A DNA stretch of 64,000 nucleotides. Source: Desulfomicrobium baculatum DSM 4028. Lineage in GTDB: Bacteria; Desulfobacterota; Desulfovibrionia; Desulfovibrionales; Desulfomicrobiaceae. This document shows positions 34,639-42,965 of this stretch, in pieces. The position numbers and the translations under genes are program-made. How positions within the stretch are numbered: position 1 is the first letter of the stretch; each line of letters begins with the position of its first letter. The notes under the pieces are model-generated. The model was not told the DNA's origin. It searched no databases and saw only the letters and a list, made by a program, of their open reading frames with translations. The stretch spans positions 1,552,501 to 1,616,500 of the forward strand of contig NC_013173.1 in NCBI RefSeq assembly GCF_000023225.1, read 5' to 3'.

Positions 34639-34711
34639 CGCACGTGCGAAGTCGCAGACAGAGACAGCGCCATCGAAATTTTCCTCAACATCCACATAGA
34701 AGCAGTCAATA

Positions 34712-35857
34712 ATGAACAAGAAATGTGAAACACTGTGCGCTCCCGGCGAACGATTGCCCATACATGAAATTCAGCAGGAAAATGCCCGGATCGGAAATCA
34801 TCTGTGTTCGCAATATTTCGATTTTTTTCCGTTGCCTCTTCTGGTGCTGAACTCTTTTCGTCAGATCCTATTCAGCAACAAGGCCTTCACCGACCTTTTG
34901 GGCACCAACGATGTCGGCTCATTTCTGGCCAAGCGCCCGGGCGAGGCCATAGGCTGCAGCTATTCCGATGTGGGGAAAAACGGATGCGGCACGTCACTGT
35001 ATTGCCGCGAGTGCGGAGTGCTGCGGGCGATGCTCGAGAGTATACGAACCCGGGAAAAAACCGTGCACGAATGCCAACTGCTGTGCGGTGATGAGCACGG
35101 CGCGACCGTGGCCCGGGATCTGCGGGTCTTCGCCTCCCCGTGGGAAACCCCGGACGGCACGTATTACGTGCTGACCCTCCTTGACATAGCGGACGAAAAA
35201 CGCCGCCAGGCCCTGGAGCGGATCTTTTTTCACGACATCCTCAATTCTGCGGGCGGGGCCAGAAATCTGGTCGACATCCTCATGAACGAAGTGCCCGAGG
35301 ACGCCCGGGAGATCGCCCACATGGCCAAGTCCTCGCTCTTCGCCCTGGTCGACGAGATCCAGAAACAGAAGCAGCTCTTGGCTGCGGAAAGAAATGAATA
35401 TGCTACTTCAAAGATAACGCTGCAGGGACTTGAAATTGTCCAGTCCGTTGTCGGAGAATTCCGCACCCATCCCAAGGCTCTGGGCAAAAACATCCATCTT
35501 GACGGTGGCAGCTTCAATGTGGCCGTCTACTCCGACTTTTCCCTGCTGCGCAGAATTCTGGTCAACATGCTCATAAACGCCCTCGAAGCCACTCCCGCAG
35601 GGGGCATCGTCACGGCCGGGCTGCGCCGGGAGGAGGACATGGCAGTGTTCTGGGTCGGCAATCCCGCCGTCATGGAAGAATCGGTCCGGCTGCAGGTCTT
35701 CAAGCGCTCATTCTCGACCAAGGGCCAGGACCGGGGGCTGGGAACCTATTCCATCAAGCTGCTGGCGGAGAATTATCTCGGCGGGGAGGTCGGCTTCACG
35801 TCCGAGGAACCGGCAGGCACGACATTCTGGGTGCGACTGCCGGCTCTTGAAGCCTGA
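34712..35857 (+). CDS. Histidine kinase with cysteine-rich PAS domain
   Basis: This 381-residue soluble protein has one PAS-like domain (about 35-165) with an internal Cys cluster: Cys82 (IGCSYSD), Cys92 (NGCGTS), Cys98 and Cys101 (YCRECG). Four cysteines with this spacing could bind a metal or an Fe-S cluster or act as a redox switch. The DHp helix has FFHDILNSAGG with the presumed phospho-His174. The HATPase region is short: LVNMLINALEATPAGG, then FSTKGQDRGLGTYSIKLL. The typical DTG G1 box is replaced by WVGNPAVM, so ATP binding may be atypical. There is no receiver. The stop is only about 25 nt before the IS66-like end. Confidence 0.82.
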   Translation: MNKKCETLCAPGERLPIHEIQQENARIGNHLCSQYFDFFPLPLLVLNSFRQILFSNKAFTDLLGTNDVGSFLAKRPGEAIGCSYSDVGKNGCGTSLYCRECGVLRAMLESIRTREKTVHECQLLCGDEHGATVARDLRVFASPWETPDGTYYVLTLLDIADEKRRQALERIFFHDILNSAGGARNLVDILMNEVPEDAREIAHMAKSSLFALVDEIQKQKQLLAAERNEYATSKITLQGLEIVQSVVGEFRTHPKALGKNIHLDGGSFNVAVYSDFSLLRRILVNMLINALEATPAGGIVTAGLRREEDMAVFWVGNPAVMEESVRLQVFKRSFSTKGQDRGLGTYSIKLLAENYLGGEVGFTSEEPAGTTFWVRLPALEA

Positions 35858-35957
35858 TTGCGTGGACATACGGGGGGATTAGTAAGCGCTGTGGGAACCC
35901 CATCTTCCAATAATTTCAAGCGATGAGATAATGGGCCTTCAATTCAAGTAGGTCTTT

Positions 35958-36146
35958 ATGAAATCTCAGTTTGCACAGAATCATGCGGCACGCTATCCGT
36001 CTTGTCGCCAGGCACAGGTTATTGAAGTCTGGGGGCTCGATATCGTGGTCTTGCCGATTTCGACCAGGGAGCGCGTGGCGCTAGCGTCCGCACCCAAGGG
36101 GGCTCTATACCGTGCTTTACTCAAGCATTTTGACCTACCTTTTTGA
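35958..36146 (+). pseudogene. IS66-type accessory gene remnant, left copy
   Basis: The frame begins MKSQFAQNHAARYPS, matching the right copy for about 13 residues, and then diverges into sequence without the YCRENGLALITFQYW core. It is probably truncated or rearranged. An upstream in-frame ATG (MGLQFK in the right copy) is cut by TAG here. Confidence 0.5.
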
Positions 36147-36211
36147 CCCACCCAAATCGATCTATAATACCTGAAGCAACTTGTCCTGCGCCACAAGGTG
36201 CGTCTGCTTCC

Positions 36212-38968
36212 CTAACGCCGCTGTTCTGAGAGCGTTTCGACCATCATCTGCATGAGGGTCTCCATAGTTACGGGCTTTGCTACGTATCCGCTCATGCCCG
36301 CAGCCAGAAATTTCTCCTTATCTCCGGCCATGGCGTAGGCCGTCAGGGCGATGATGGGGACATCCCGTTTGTGTGAGTTTCTAGAGCCTCGGATGCGCCG
36401 GCAGGCTGCGATGCCATCCATGACCGGCATCGATACGTCCATGAGGATGAGGTCGAAATTATTCGCTTCATGCATTTCCAGGGCTTCCTGCCCGTTGTGG
36501 GCCAGGGTTACGCTGTGCCCGGACTTCTCCAACAGCCTGCTGATACTGAAACCCGTTGTCTCGTCGTCTTCGGCCAAAAGGATTTGGAGGGACGTCGGCG
36601 GCGCAGTAAGGCTCTCTGGCGCAGCCTCGTCGTCATGAGGCTGCACTTCCTTGCTGAAGGTCACGCAAAAAGCAAAGGTCGTGCCCACTCCCTCCTCGCT
36701 CTCCACGGCCATGTTGCCGCCCATGAGGGCCACCAGTTGCTTGCTGATGGTTAGGCCCAATCCGGCACCCTGGTGGTTCCGATTATATCCCTGGCTTACC
36801 TGGGTGAAAGGTTGGAACAGATTCCCAATATCTTTTTCCGCAATACCGCACCCCGTATCTTCAATGGCGAAGAAAACTCTTAAGGTATCGATGCTGCGTG
36901 ACGGAAGCGGATAGGCCTCGACGTGCACGTGCCCGCGCTTGGTGAATTTGAAGGAATTACCGATCAGATTGGTGAGCACCTGCTGTAGCCTGATGGAATC
37001 TCCGACAACCCAAATCGGAAGACCAGGGTCGAGATGCGCTGTCAACGTGACACCGGTCTGAACGGCGACAGGTCCGAAAAGATCAATGGTCTGAGTCAGT
37101 GCGCTGTGCAGGTTGAAGCGTTCGGAGCGGATGAGCATCATGCTCGCCTCGACCCGGGAGAGGTCCAAAATGTCCGAAAGCAGGCTAGTCAGACGATTGG
37201 TGGACTGGATGGCCAAGGCACAAAACTGCAACTCTTCCTTATCCTGCACAGATGTCTCAAGGAGCTGAAGCATGCCCAAGATGCCGTTCAAGGGAGTTCG
37301 GATCTCGTGGCTCATATTGGCCAGGAATTCGGACTTGGCCCGGTTAGCTGCTTCGGCATGCTCCTTCGCCAGCAGCAGTTCTTTCTCCTCCCGCTTGCGC
37401 TCGGTGATGTCCTGGACCATGCCGACGGAGCGGATGACCGTGCCTTCGGCATCCCGCTCATGGACGCAGCGTTCGATTACAAAACTGATTTCTCCGTCGT
37501 CCCTGCGTACGATGCGATGCTCAATTTCGTAGCGCTCCCCATTTTCCTTAATGGAGGAGGCATAAGCATGGTCAACGGCGGCGCGGTCGTCGGGGTGCAC
37601 GATGGCCATGAACAGCTCGTAGCTGGGTTCAACTTCGTCCTGCGTTGCACCAAAGATGCGGTAGGCTTCGTCCGACCATGTCAGGCGCTTTTCGACCAGG
37701 TCCAGCCGCCAGCTGCCCATGTGGCCGATGCTTTGAGCCTGCTCCAGGATGCCCTGGGTTTTGTGCAATGCATCTGCCTGTTGGCGCAAGGCCTCTTGTT
37801 GGGCGAGATTGTTGCGGTGGTACTCCGTGAACAATTGGCGCATCCAGCGCGAGAATATCCATGAGACGATCAGGCCGATCAGCAACGCCATCAGTCCCGC
37901 CAGCGTGATTGTCAGTGCCTGCCGGGTAATCAGCTGCGCGTGATTTTGTTGTTCAGCTGCGACCGCCGCATGCACCTCGTCATCGAATATGGTGGTCACC
38001 ACGACCCACTGCCAGGGAGCATAGGTCTGAACATAGGCCGTTTTTTTCGCCAGCGTGCCGGTGCCTGCTTGCGGCCAATCGTAGTGGACGATGCCGCCGC
38101 CGGCTCGGGCAGTGCTCAGCAGCTTTTCGAGGACGCTGCGTTCAAAGACAGACAGGTCGGCTGCCGTCTTGCCTTCAAGCGCGGCTTTGGAGGGCGAGAG
38201 CAGCGAACTGCCGTCGGAATCGAACAGCGCGACGTAGCCGGTTGTGTTGAAGCGGTGATCACGCAGTTGCAACATCGCTTCCTGCTTTTGCCTTTCCGCC
38301 CACTTGTAGAGGTAGTCGCCAGTGCCGATCAGCCAGTCGTAAGGCTCGAAATATCGGACGTAGGACAGCTTGTCGGCCATCACTGTGGGATTTTCCGGCG
38401 TGTACCAGCGATAGCGCGAGAAGCCCTCGCCGCGAGGCAGTCTTGCGGCGGCGATCAGGCCTTGCATAATGAAGTGGCCGGTGTCATCCTGATTGTCGAG
38501 CAGGGTTTTGCCTTCGAGCTCTGGCGACGTGGGCAGCAGGATGAACTGGCCGTTCATGTCATCGATGAAAAAATAGCCGCGGCCGTCGTAAAAGCGTATC
38601 GGCCGGAGCGTCTCGACGATCATTTTTTGGACTTCGGCCTTCGGCCGGAGGCCAGACTCCCGGGTGTGGATGGCTTCGGCAATCTGATAGGCGCTATCTA
38701 CCTGCTGCACAATGCTTTCACGCAGGACTGCCTCAGTCTGGCTGCGGATATATTCGAGGGTGGTCATGGCGCGGTGCATTTCAGCCTTCAGGCGTGCATC
38801 GATCTGCTCGGTGAGGGTCTGCTCAATGCGGTCGAAGGACGATTGCGCATTCTGCCGGCTTTGCCACAAGTTATAGCCGGCAAGTCCGACCGTTAGCAGC
38901 AGTACGACTAACAGCGTGCCGACCAGATGAATGCGCGGGATTGACTTTTCGTTGGCGATCAGCCGCAT
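36212..38968 (-). CDS. Membrane hybrid histidine kinase with two Cache domains, PAS and receiver
   Basis: This 918-residue protein has a membrane helix at about 14-32, a periplasmic region with two Cache-type domains (about 40-200 and 205-345; signs include [16 protein letters not shown] and [16 protein letters not shown]), a second helix near 350-375, one PAS (400-530), HisKA with [15 protein letters not shown] and His554, HATPase ([21 protein letters not shown]) and a receiver (about 795-910) with Asp844 in [12 protein letters not shown]. Cache domains bind small organic ligands outside the cell. AGGAG precedes the ATG by about 7 nt. Its orientation is opposite to the kinases on its left, and it lies between inverted IS66-like ends, so it may have arrived by transposition. 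Confidence 0.9.
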   Translation of the reverse strand: MRLIANEKSIPRIHLVGTLLVVLLLTVGLAGYNLWQSRQNAQSSFDRIEQTLTEQIDARLKAEMHRAMTTLEYIRSQTEAVLRESIVQQVDSAYQIAEAIHTRESGLRPKAEVQKMIVETLRPIRFYDGRGYFFIDDMNGQFILLPTSPELEGKTLLDNQDDTGHFIMQGLIAAARLPRGEGFSRYRWYTPENPTVMADKLSYVRYFEPYDWLIGTGDYLYKWAERQKQEAMLQLRDHRFNTTGYVALFDSDGSSLLSPSKAALEGKTAADLSVFERSVLEKLLSTARAGGGIVHYDWPQAGTGTLAKKTAYVQTYAPWQWVVVTTIFDDEVHAAVAAEQQNHAQLITRQALTITLAGLMALLIGLIVSWIFSRWMRQLFTEYHRNNLAQQEALRQQADALHKTQGILEQAQSIGHMGSWRLDLVEKRLTWSDEAYRIFGATQDEVEPSYELFMAIVHPDDRAAVDHAYASSIKENGERYEIEHRIVRRDDGEISFVIERCVHERDAEGTVIRSVGMVQDITERKREEKELLLAKEHAEAANRAKSEFLANMSHEIRTPLNGILGMLQLLETSVQDKEELQFCALAIQSTNRLTSLLSDILDLSRVEASMMLIRSERFNLHSALTQTIDLFGPVAVQTGVTLTAHLDPGLPIWVVGDSIRLQQVLTNLIGNSFKFTKRGHVHVEAYPLPSRSIDTLRVFFAIEDTGCGIAEKDIGNLFQPFTQVSQGYNRNHQGAGLGLTISKQLVALMGGNMAVESEEGVGTTFAFCVTFSKEVQPHDDEAAPESLTAPPTSLQILLAEDDETTGFSISRLLEKSGHSVTLAHNGQEALEMHEANNFDLILMDVSMPVMDGIAACRRIRGSRNSHKRDVPIIALTAYAMAGDKEKFLAAGMSGYVAKPVTMETLMQMMVETLSEQRR

Positions 38969-39055
38969 AGTCTCTCTCCTGTAACAATGCCGTAATGCGG
39001 GCCCATCAGGATCAAAAGTCCATTCCTCATACCTCGTCCCCCCGGTCGCGCTCGG

Positions 39056-39265
39056 TTACCGCAGCGGCTGCCCGGCCAGGGTCAGCAGTTCAGCAGTGGA
39101 TTCGCAGCCAGAAGATGGTTGGGACTTTGCTATCCAGTATTGAAACGTGATCAAAGCCAAGCCATTTTCGCGGCAATATCGGGTCTTGCCAAGGGCAATC
39201 TCCCGCCATTGCTGGACATGCGCCATCCAGCGAGCCGAGCGATTCTGTGCAAACTGTGATTTCAT
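39056..39265 (-). pseudogene. IS66-type accessory protein remnant (TnpA-like), right copy
   Basis: The 69-residue frame reads MKSQFAQNRSARW, then VQQWREIALGKTRYCRENGL and ALITFQYWIAK. This W-x..-YCRENGLxxxTFxYW pattern is typical of the small HTH-like first protein of IS66 elements. It is shorter than the usual 100 or so residues and no tnpB or transposase follows. It reads toward the kinase, opposite to the left copy. Confidence 0.62.
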
Positions 39266-39346
39266 GAAGACCCCCTTGAATTGGAGGCCCATTAGCTCAC
39301 ATGAAAAATTTATGGATAGATGCGGATCGGTGAGCGCTTACGGAGA

Positions 39347-40192
39347 TCATAGGCGCATGTAGGTGGCCGGAGCCAGCTGTTTCAGCGGCAGGTCCGTGCC
39401 GGCCAGGCTTTCGGAATGGCCGATGAACAGATAGCCGCCGGGTTCGAGGTGGTTGCAGAATTTCTGGACCAGCTCATTCTGGGTCTTCTTGTCGAAATAG
39501 ATCATGACGTTGCGGCAGAAGATCAGGTCCATCTTCTCGCGGAACTGAAAGTCATCCATGAAATTGAGGCGTCTGAAGCTGACCGTGTCGCGCAGTTCCG
39601 GGATGATGCGGACCATTCGCCTGCTCCTGTCCTTACTACGCAGCAGATATTTGCGTCTGAATTCCACCGGAATGGTCCCGATTTTTTCATCTTCATACAC
39701 GGCGCGCGCGGCCTTCTTCAGGATGTCCGTTGAGATATCCGTGGCCACGATGGTGAAGCGCAAGGGGCTGACCCGCTGGTGGTAGTCCATGAGGGTCATG
39801 GCCGTGGTGTAGGGCTCCTCCCCGGATGAGCAGCCCGCGTTCCAGACGGCGAAAGTCTGGCCGGGATGTTTTTTTTGCCACTGCGGCAGGATGATCTGGG
39901 ACAGGTACTCGAAATGCTTCGGTTCGCGGAAAAAGCTGGTGGTGTTGGTGGTCACCGCGTCGACCATCTGCGGCAGTTCGACCTCCAGCCCCTTCAGGGA
40001 CTGCAGATACTCAAGATACTGCCCGTAGGACCTCATGTTCAGGGTGCGCAGACGGCGCTGCAGCCGGGCCTGCAGCATGGTCTTCTTGGTCTGGGTGATC
40101 TTTATGCCAAGCTCGGAATAGATGAACTCACTGAACTGCTTGAGTTCCTTGTCGGTCATGAGCGGCGCGGTCTGGCCGTTTGCGTCGTACAT
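39347..40192 (-). CDS. cheR: Chemotaxis methyltransferase CheR
   Basis: CheR methylates glutamates of chemoreceptors with S-adenosylmethionine. The 281-residue protein has the N-terminal helical domain (LGIKITQTKKTMLQARLQRR) and the catalytic domain with TTNTTSFFREPKHFEYL, SAM motif NAGCSSGEEPYT, VATDIS and LIFCRNVMIYF. It starts 3 nt after the cheA stop and is the last gene of the che operon. Its stop codon coincides with the edge of the IS66-like element. Confidence 0.95.
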   Translation of the reverse strand: MYDANGQTAPLMTDKELKQFSEFIYSELGIKITQTKKTMLQARLQRRLRTLNMRSYGQYLEYLQSLKGLEVELPQMVDAVTTNTTSFFREPKHFEYLSQIILPQWQKKHPGQTFAVWNAGCSSGEEPYTTAMTLMDYHQRVSPLRFTIVATDISTDILKKAARAVYEDEKIGTIPVEFRRKYLLRSKDRSRRMVRIIPELRDTVSFRRLNFMDDFQFREKMDLIFCRNVMIYFDKKTQNELVQKFCNHLEPGGYLFIGHSESLAGTDLPLKQLAPATYMRL

Positions 40193-40195
40193 GGA

Positions 40196-42256
40196 TCAGG
40201 CCACAAGAGCTGCGATATCAAGGATAAGCGCCATGCTTCCATCGCCCTTGATGGTCGCGCCGGAGATGCCTCGCACGTCCTGGTAGACCTTGCCCAGGCT
40301 CTTGATGACGGTCTGGTGCTCGCCGATGACCCGGTCCACGACGATGCCGACCCGCCGCCCCTGGGAGTTGCAGACCACGACCTGCTCGATCTCCGGAGTC
40401 TGGCCCGGAATTTCGAAACCGGCGCGCAGGCTGACGTACGGCACCATCTGGCCGCGCAGATTGATGAGATCGGCGCGGTCCTTGTCCTTGCGGATGAGCT
40501 CCACGCACTCCTCCACGGCGGAGAGGGGCATGATGAAATAGCTGTTTTCGACCTGGACTTGCAGTCCGTCGATGATGGCCAGCGTCAGCGGGATGCGCAC
40601 CGAGATCGTGGTGCCCTGGCCGGGCACGCTCTCCAGGGAGATGCGCCCGCGCAGGGCGTCGATGTTGCGCTTGACCACGTCCATGCCCACGCCGCGCCCT
40701 GAAACGCTGGTGACCTTTTCGGCCGTGGAAAAGCCCGGCGCAAAGATGAGCATGAGGGCGTCCTTGTCGGAAATGAGCGAGTCCGGGGCAATAATCCCTT
40801 TTTCCACGGCCTTGGCCCGGATGCGCTCGGGATCTATGCCCGCGCCGTCATCGATGATGCGGATGAGCACCTCGCCGCCGGAATGCTCGGCCGAGAGTTC
40901 GATTCGGCCTTCGGGATTCTTGCCTTTAGCCAGACGCTCCTCGGGACTCTCGATGCCGTGGTCGATACTGTTGCGGAGCAGGTGAACCAGCGGATCGTTC
41001 AGACGTTCGATGACGGTTTTGTCGAGTTCCGTGTCTTCGCCGTGAGTCTCGAGCACAATGCGCTTGCCAAGCTCCTGCGAGAGGTCGCGCACCAGGCGCT
41101 TGAAGCGGCTGAACGTCGAGCCGATGGGCAGCATGCGAATGCCGAGGGTGTTGTCGCGCAGCTCATCGGAGAGTCGCTCGATCTCTTCGGAGATGGCCTG
41201 CAGCCGTGCGTCATTCTGCTCGCTGGCGAATTGGGTCAGCCGCGCCTGGGCCGTGACCAGTTCGCCGACCAGATCGACCAGAAAATCCAGCTTCTGCGCC
41301 GGAACCCGGATGCTCGACGCCTGCGGCTCGGCGCCAGCCGTCTGACGCAGACGTTTGACTTCCTGCTGCTCGACCAAGGCCGCCTCGACCTGGCTTGCGC
41401 TGACCAGCCCCGCCTCGGACAGAAGCTGTCCGATGGGCTTGCGCTCAAGTAAAATGCGCTCCAGGGCATCCTTGGTGATGTCGTTCTTCTCGACCAGGAT
41501 CTGGCCGATGAGCTTGTAGGATTCCTCGTCGATGCCCTGACAGCTCCCGACCATCTGGATGGTCAGGTCGCTGTCCTCTTCCACGAAGATGAACACGTCA
41601 CGGATATCGTCCTCGCTGCTGGCCGTGGTCAGGATGATATCCCACCAGACCAGACAGTCCTCGGGATTGAGCTGGGGCAGGGCGGGGATATCCTTGGTGT
41701 GCATGATGACGTGGTGTTCACCCATCTCGCACAGTTCTTCCAGGAGGGAGGCCGGGTTGGTACCGCTCATGAACAAATTCTTGGGCGGGGCGAAGCGAAT
41801 GCGCCAGGTGTTCATGGACGAATCCGTGGCGCAGGTCGGCGTGGCCGTCTTGACCGCAGGGTCCGGTTCAGTCTGCGTGCGGCTTGGAGTCAGCGCTTTG
41901 AGCCCCCGTATGACCTCGCCGGCCCGCGCGCCCAGGCCCTGCTCCTCGCCTTCGAGCATGGACAGAATATGGTCCCTGGCCAGAAGCGTCAGGTCCAGAA
42001 GCTCTTTGGATACCAGAATCTGACCATTGCGCGCCAGATCGAAGACCGTCTCCACCTCGTGGGTGAACGAGGCGATATCCTCAAAACCGAACATGGCCCC
42101 CGAGCCCTTGATGGTGTGCATCGCCCGGAAAACGCGGTTGATGACCTCATCATTGGCCGGATCTTCCTCCAGTTCGAGGAGGGATGTCTCCAGTTCGCCC
42201 AAAAGTTCCAGGGCTTCTTCTTTAAACGCCTGACGGTTCAGTTCTTCTCTGGACAT
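40196..42256 (-). CDS. cheA: Chemotaxis histidine kinase CheA
   Basis: This 686-residue kinase phosphorylates CheY and CheB in response to receptors. The P1/HPt domain has MHTIKGSGAMFGF with phospho-His47. A middle region (about 145-300) is long and contains GQILVEKNDITKDALERILL and a second similar GQLLSEAGLVSASQVEAAL repeat, not usual in E. coli CheA. The dimerisation helices (LDFLVDLVGELVTAQARL), the HATPase (LLRNSIDHGIESPEER, DDGAGIDPERI, GRGVGMDVV) and a CheW-like P5 domain follow. It lies between cheY and cheR with gaps of 17 and 3 nt. Confidence 0.94.
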   Translation of the reverse strand: MSREELNRQAFKEEALELLGELETSLLELEEDPANDEVINRVFRAMHTIKGSGAMFGFEDIASFTHEVETVFDLARNGQILVSKELLDLTLLARDHILSMLEGEEQGLGARAGEVIRGLKALTPSRTQTEPDPAVKTATPTCATDSSMNTWRIRFAPPKNLFMSGTNPASLLEELCEMGEHHVIMHTKDIPALPQLNPEDCLVWWDIILTTASSEDDIRDVFIFVEEDSDLTIQMVGSCQGIDEESYKLIGQILVEKNDITKDALERILLERKPIGQLLSEAGLVSASQVEAALVEQQEVKRLRQTAGAEPQASSIRVPAQKLDFLVDLVGELVTAQARLTQFASEQNDARLQAISEEIERLSDELRDNTLGIRMLPIGSTFSRFKRLVRDLSQELGKRIVLETHGEDTELDKTVIERLNDPLVHLLRNSIDHGIESPEERLAKGKNPEGRIELSAEHSGGEVLIRIIDDGAGIDPERIRAKAVEKGIIAPDSLISDKDALMLIFAPGFSTAEKVTSVSGRGVGMDVVKRNIDALRGRISLESVPGQGTTISVRIPLTLAIIDGLQVQVENSYFIMPLSAVEECVELIRKDKDRADLINLRGQMVPYVSLRAGFEIPGQTPEIEQVVVCNSQGRRVGIVVDRVIGEHQTVIKSLGKVYQDVRGISGATIKGDGSMALILDIAALVA

Positions 42257-42273
42257 TTTTGCTCCGAGGTGGG

Positions 42274-42636
42274 TTAGCGCAGCAGTTTCTTGGCCACTGC
42301 CAGGAGCTGATCCGGCTTGAACGGTTTGACGATCCAGCCGGTGGCCCCGGCCGCCTTGCCTTCCTCTTTGGTGGAAGCCTGGGATTCCGTGGTCAGCATG
42401 ATAATGGGCACGAACTTGTACTGAGGCGTAGCGCGCACGGCGCGGATAAGTTCGATGCCATTCATGTTGGGCATATTGAGATCGGTCACGATCATGTCCA
42501 CCGGCCCGGAGAGTTTGGCCAGGGCGTCCTTGCCGTCGCAGGCCTCGATGACCGCATAGCCGGCGTCTTTGAGGGTCAGGCTGACCATCTGACGGACGCT
42601 GGCCGAGTCATCAACCGTCATTATGGTTTTACTCAT
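42274..42636 (-). CDS. cheY: Chemotaxis response regulator CheY
   Basis: This is a 120-residue single receiver domain. The acidic pair is DD (residues 9-10), the phosphoacceptor is Asp52 in IVTDLNMPNMNG, LTTES supplies the Thr, and VKPFKP the Lys. Its start overlaps the STAS gene stop by 4 nt (ATGA), so the two are translated together. It presumably receives phosphate from CheA. Confidence 0.93.
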   Translation of the reverse strand: MSKTIMTVDDSASVRQMVSLTLKDAGYAVIEACDGKDALAKLSGPVDMIVTDLNMPNMNGIELIRAVRATPQYKFVPIIMLTTESQASTKEEGKAAGATGWIVKPFKPDQLLAVAKKLLR

Positions 42637-42950
42637 ACGTTTTCCTCTGTACGGCTCGTTATTTCTTTGATGAGCCCGTCCGCCCCAAGGCTCGCCGCAT
42701 TTTCGAGCAGGTGGGTGGGCAGGTTCACGAAGCTGATTCTTTTGTCCTCATCCTTCAAGAGGGAGCAAAGGATCTGCACAAAAGAGAGGTCCGATTTTTC
42801 CGAATCAGCCAAATCAAGGGTAATGGCGCTGGCCTGAGGCAAACGGGCCAGCAGCTCGGCGTGTATATCCCTGGAATGATCGAGGGTGAGATTGCCGGAA
42901 AGTTTTATGACCGGGTGTTCCGGGGGGCCCTGGACGGTGCATGAAAACAT
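42633..42950 (-). CDS. STAS-domain protein in the che operon
   Basis: This 105-residue protein has the beta-alpha pattern of STAS/anti-sigma-factor-antagonist proteins: VIKLSGNLTLDHSRDIHAEL, AITLDLADSEKSDLSFVQIL where Ser54 or a nearby Ser in the DSEKSDLS loop would be the phosphorylation site, and RISFVNLPTHLLENAASLGA. STAS proteins in chemotaxis operons are seen in some MCP-cluster types; the partner here is unknown. It lies between the soluble MCP-like gene and cheY. Confidence 0.78.
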   Translation of the reverse strand: MFSCTVQGPPEHPVIKLSGNLTLDHSRDIHAELLARLPQASAITLDLADSEKSDLSFVQILCSLLKDEDKRISFVNLPTHLLENAASLGADGLIKEITSRTEENV

Positions 42951-42965
42951 GAAAGGCTCCTGATT

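Larger units (their letters stand above)
35882..39341. mobile_element. IS66-like ends flanking a hybrid kinase (possible composite transposon)
   Basis: At 35882 the sequence starts GTAAGCGCT, an IS66-type terminus. The minus strand from 39341 also starts GTAAGCGCT. Both ends continue alike for about 115 nt, including ATGGGCCTYCAATTCAAG and AAATCWCAGTTTGCACAGAA, and both lead into an ORF beginning MKSQFAQN. The copies face inward. The 8 nt outside the ends (GGGGATTA and GGAGATCA) agree at 6 of 8 positions, as a decayed target duplication could. No full transposase or tnpB is left. The whole kinase gene at 36212-38968 lies between them. The right end falls at the cheR stop codon. Confidence 0.65.
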
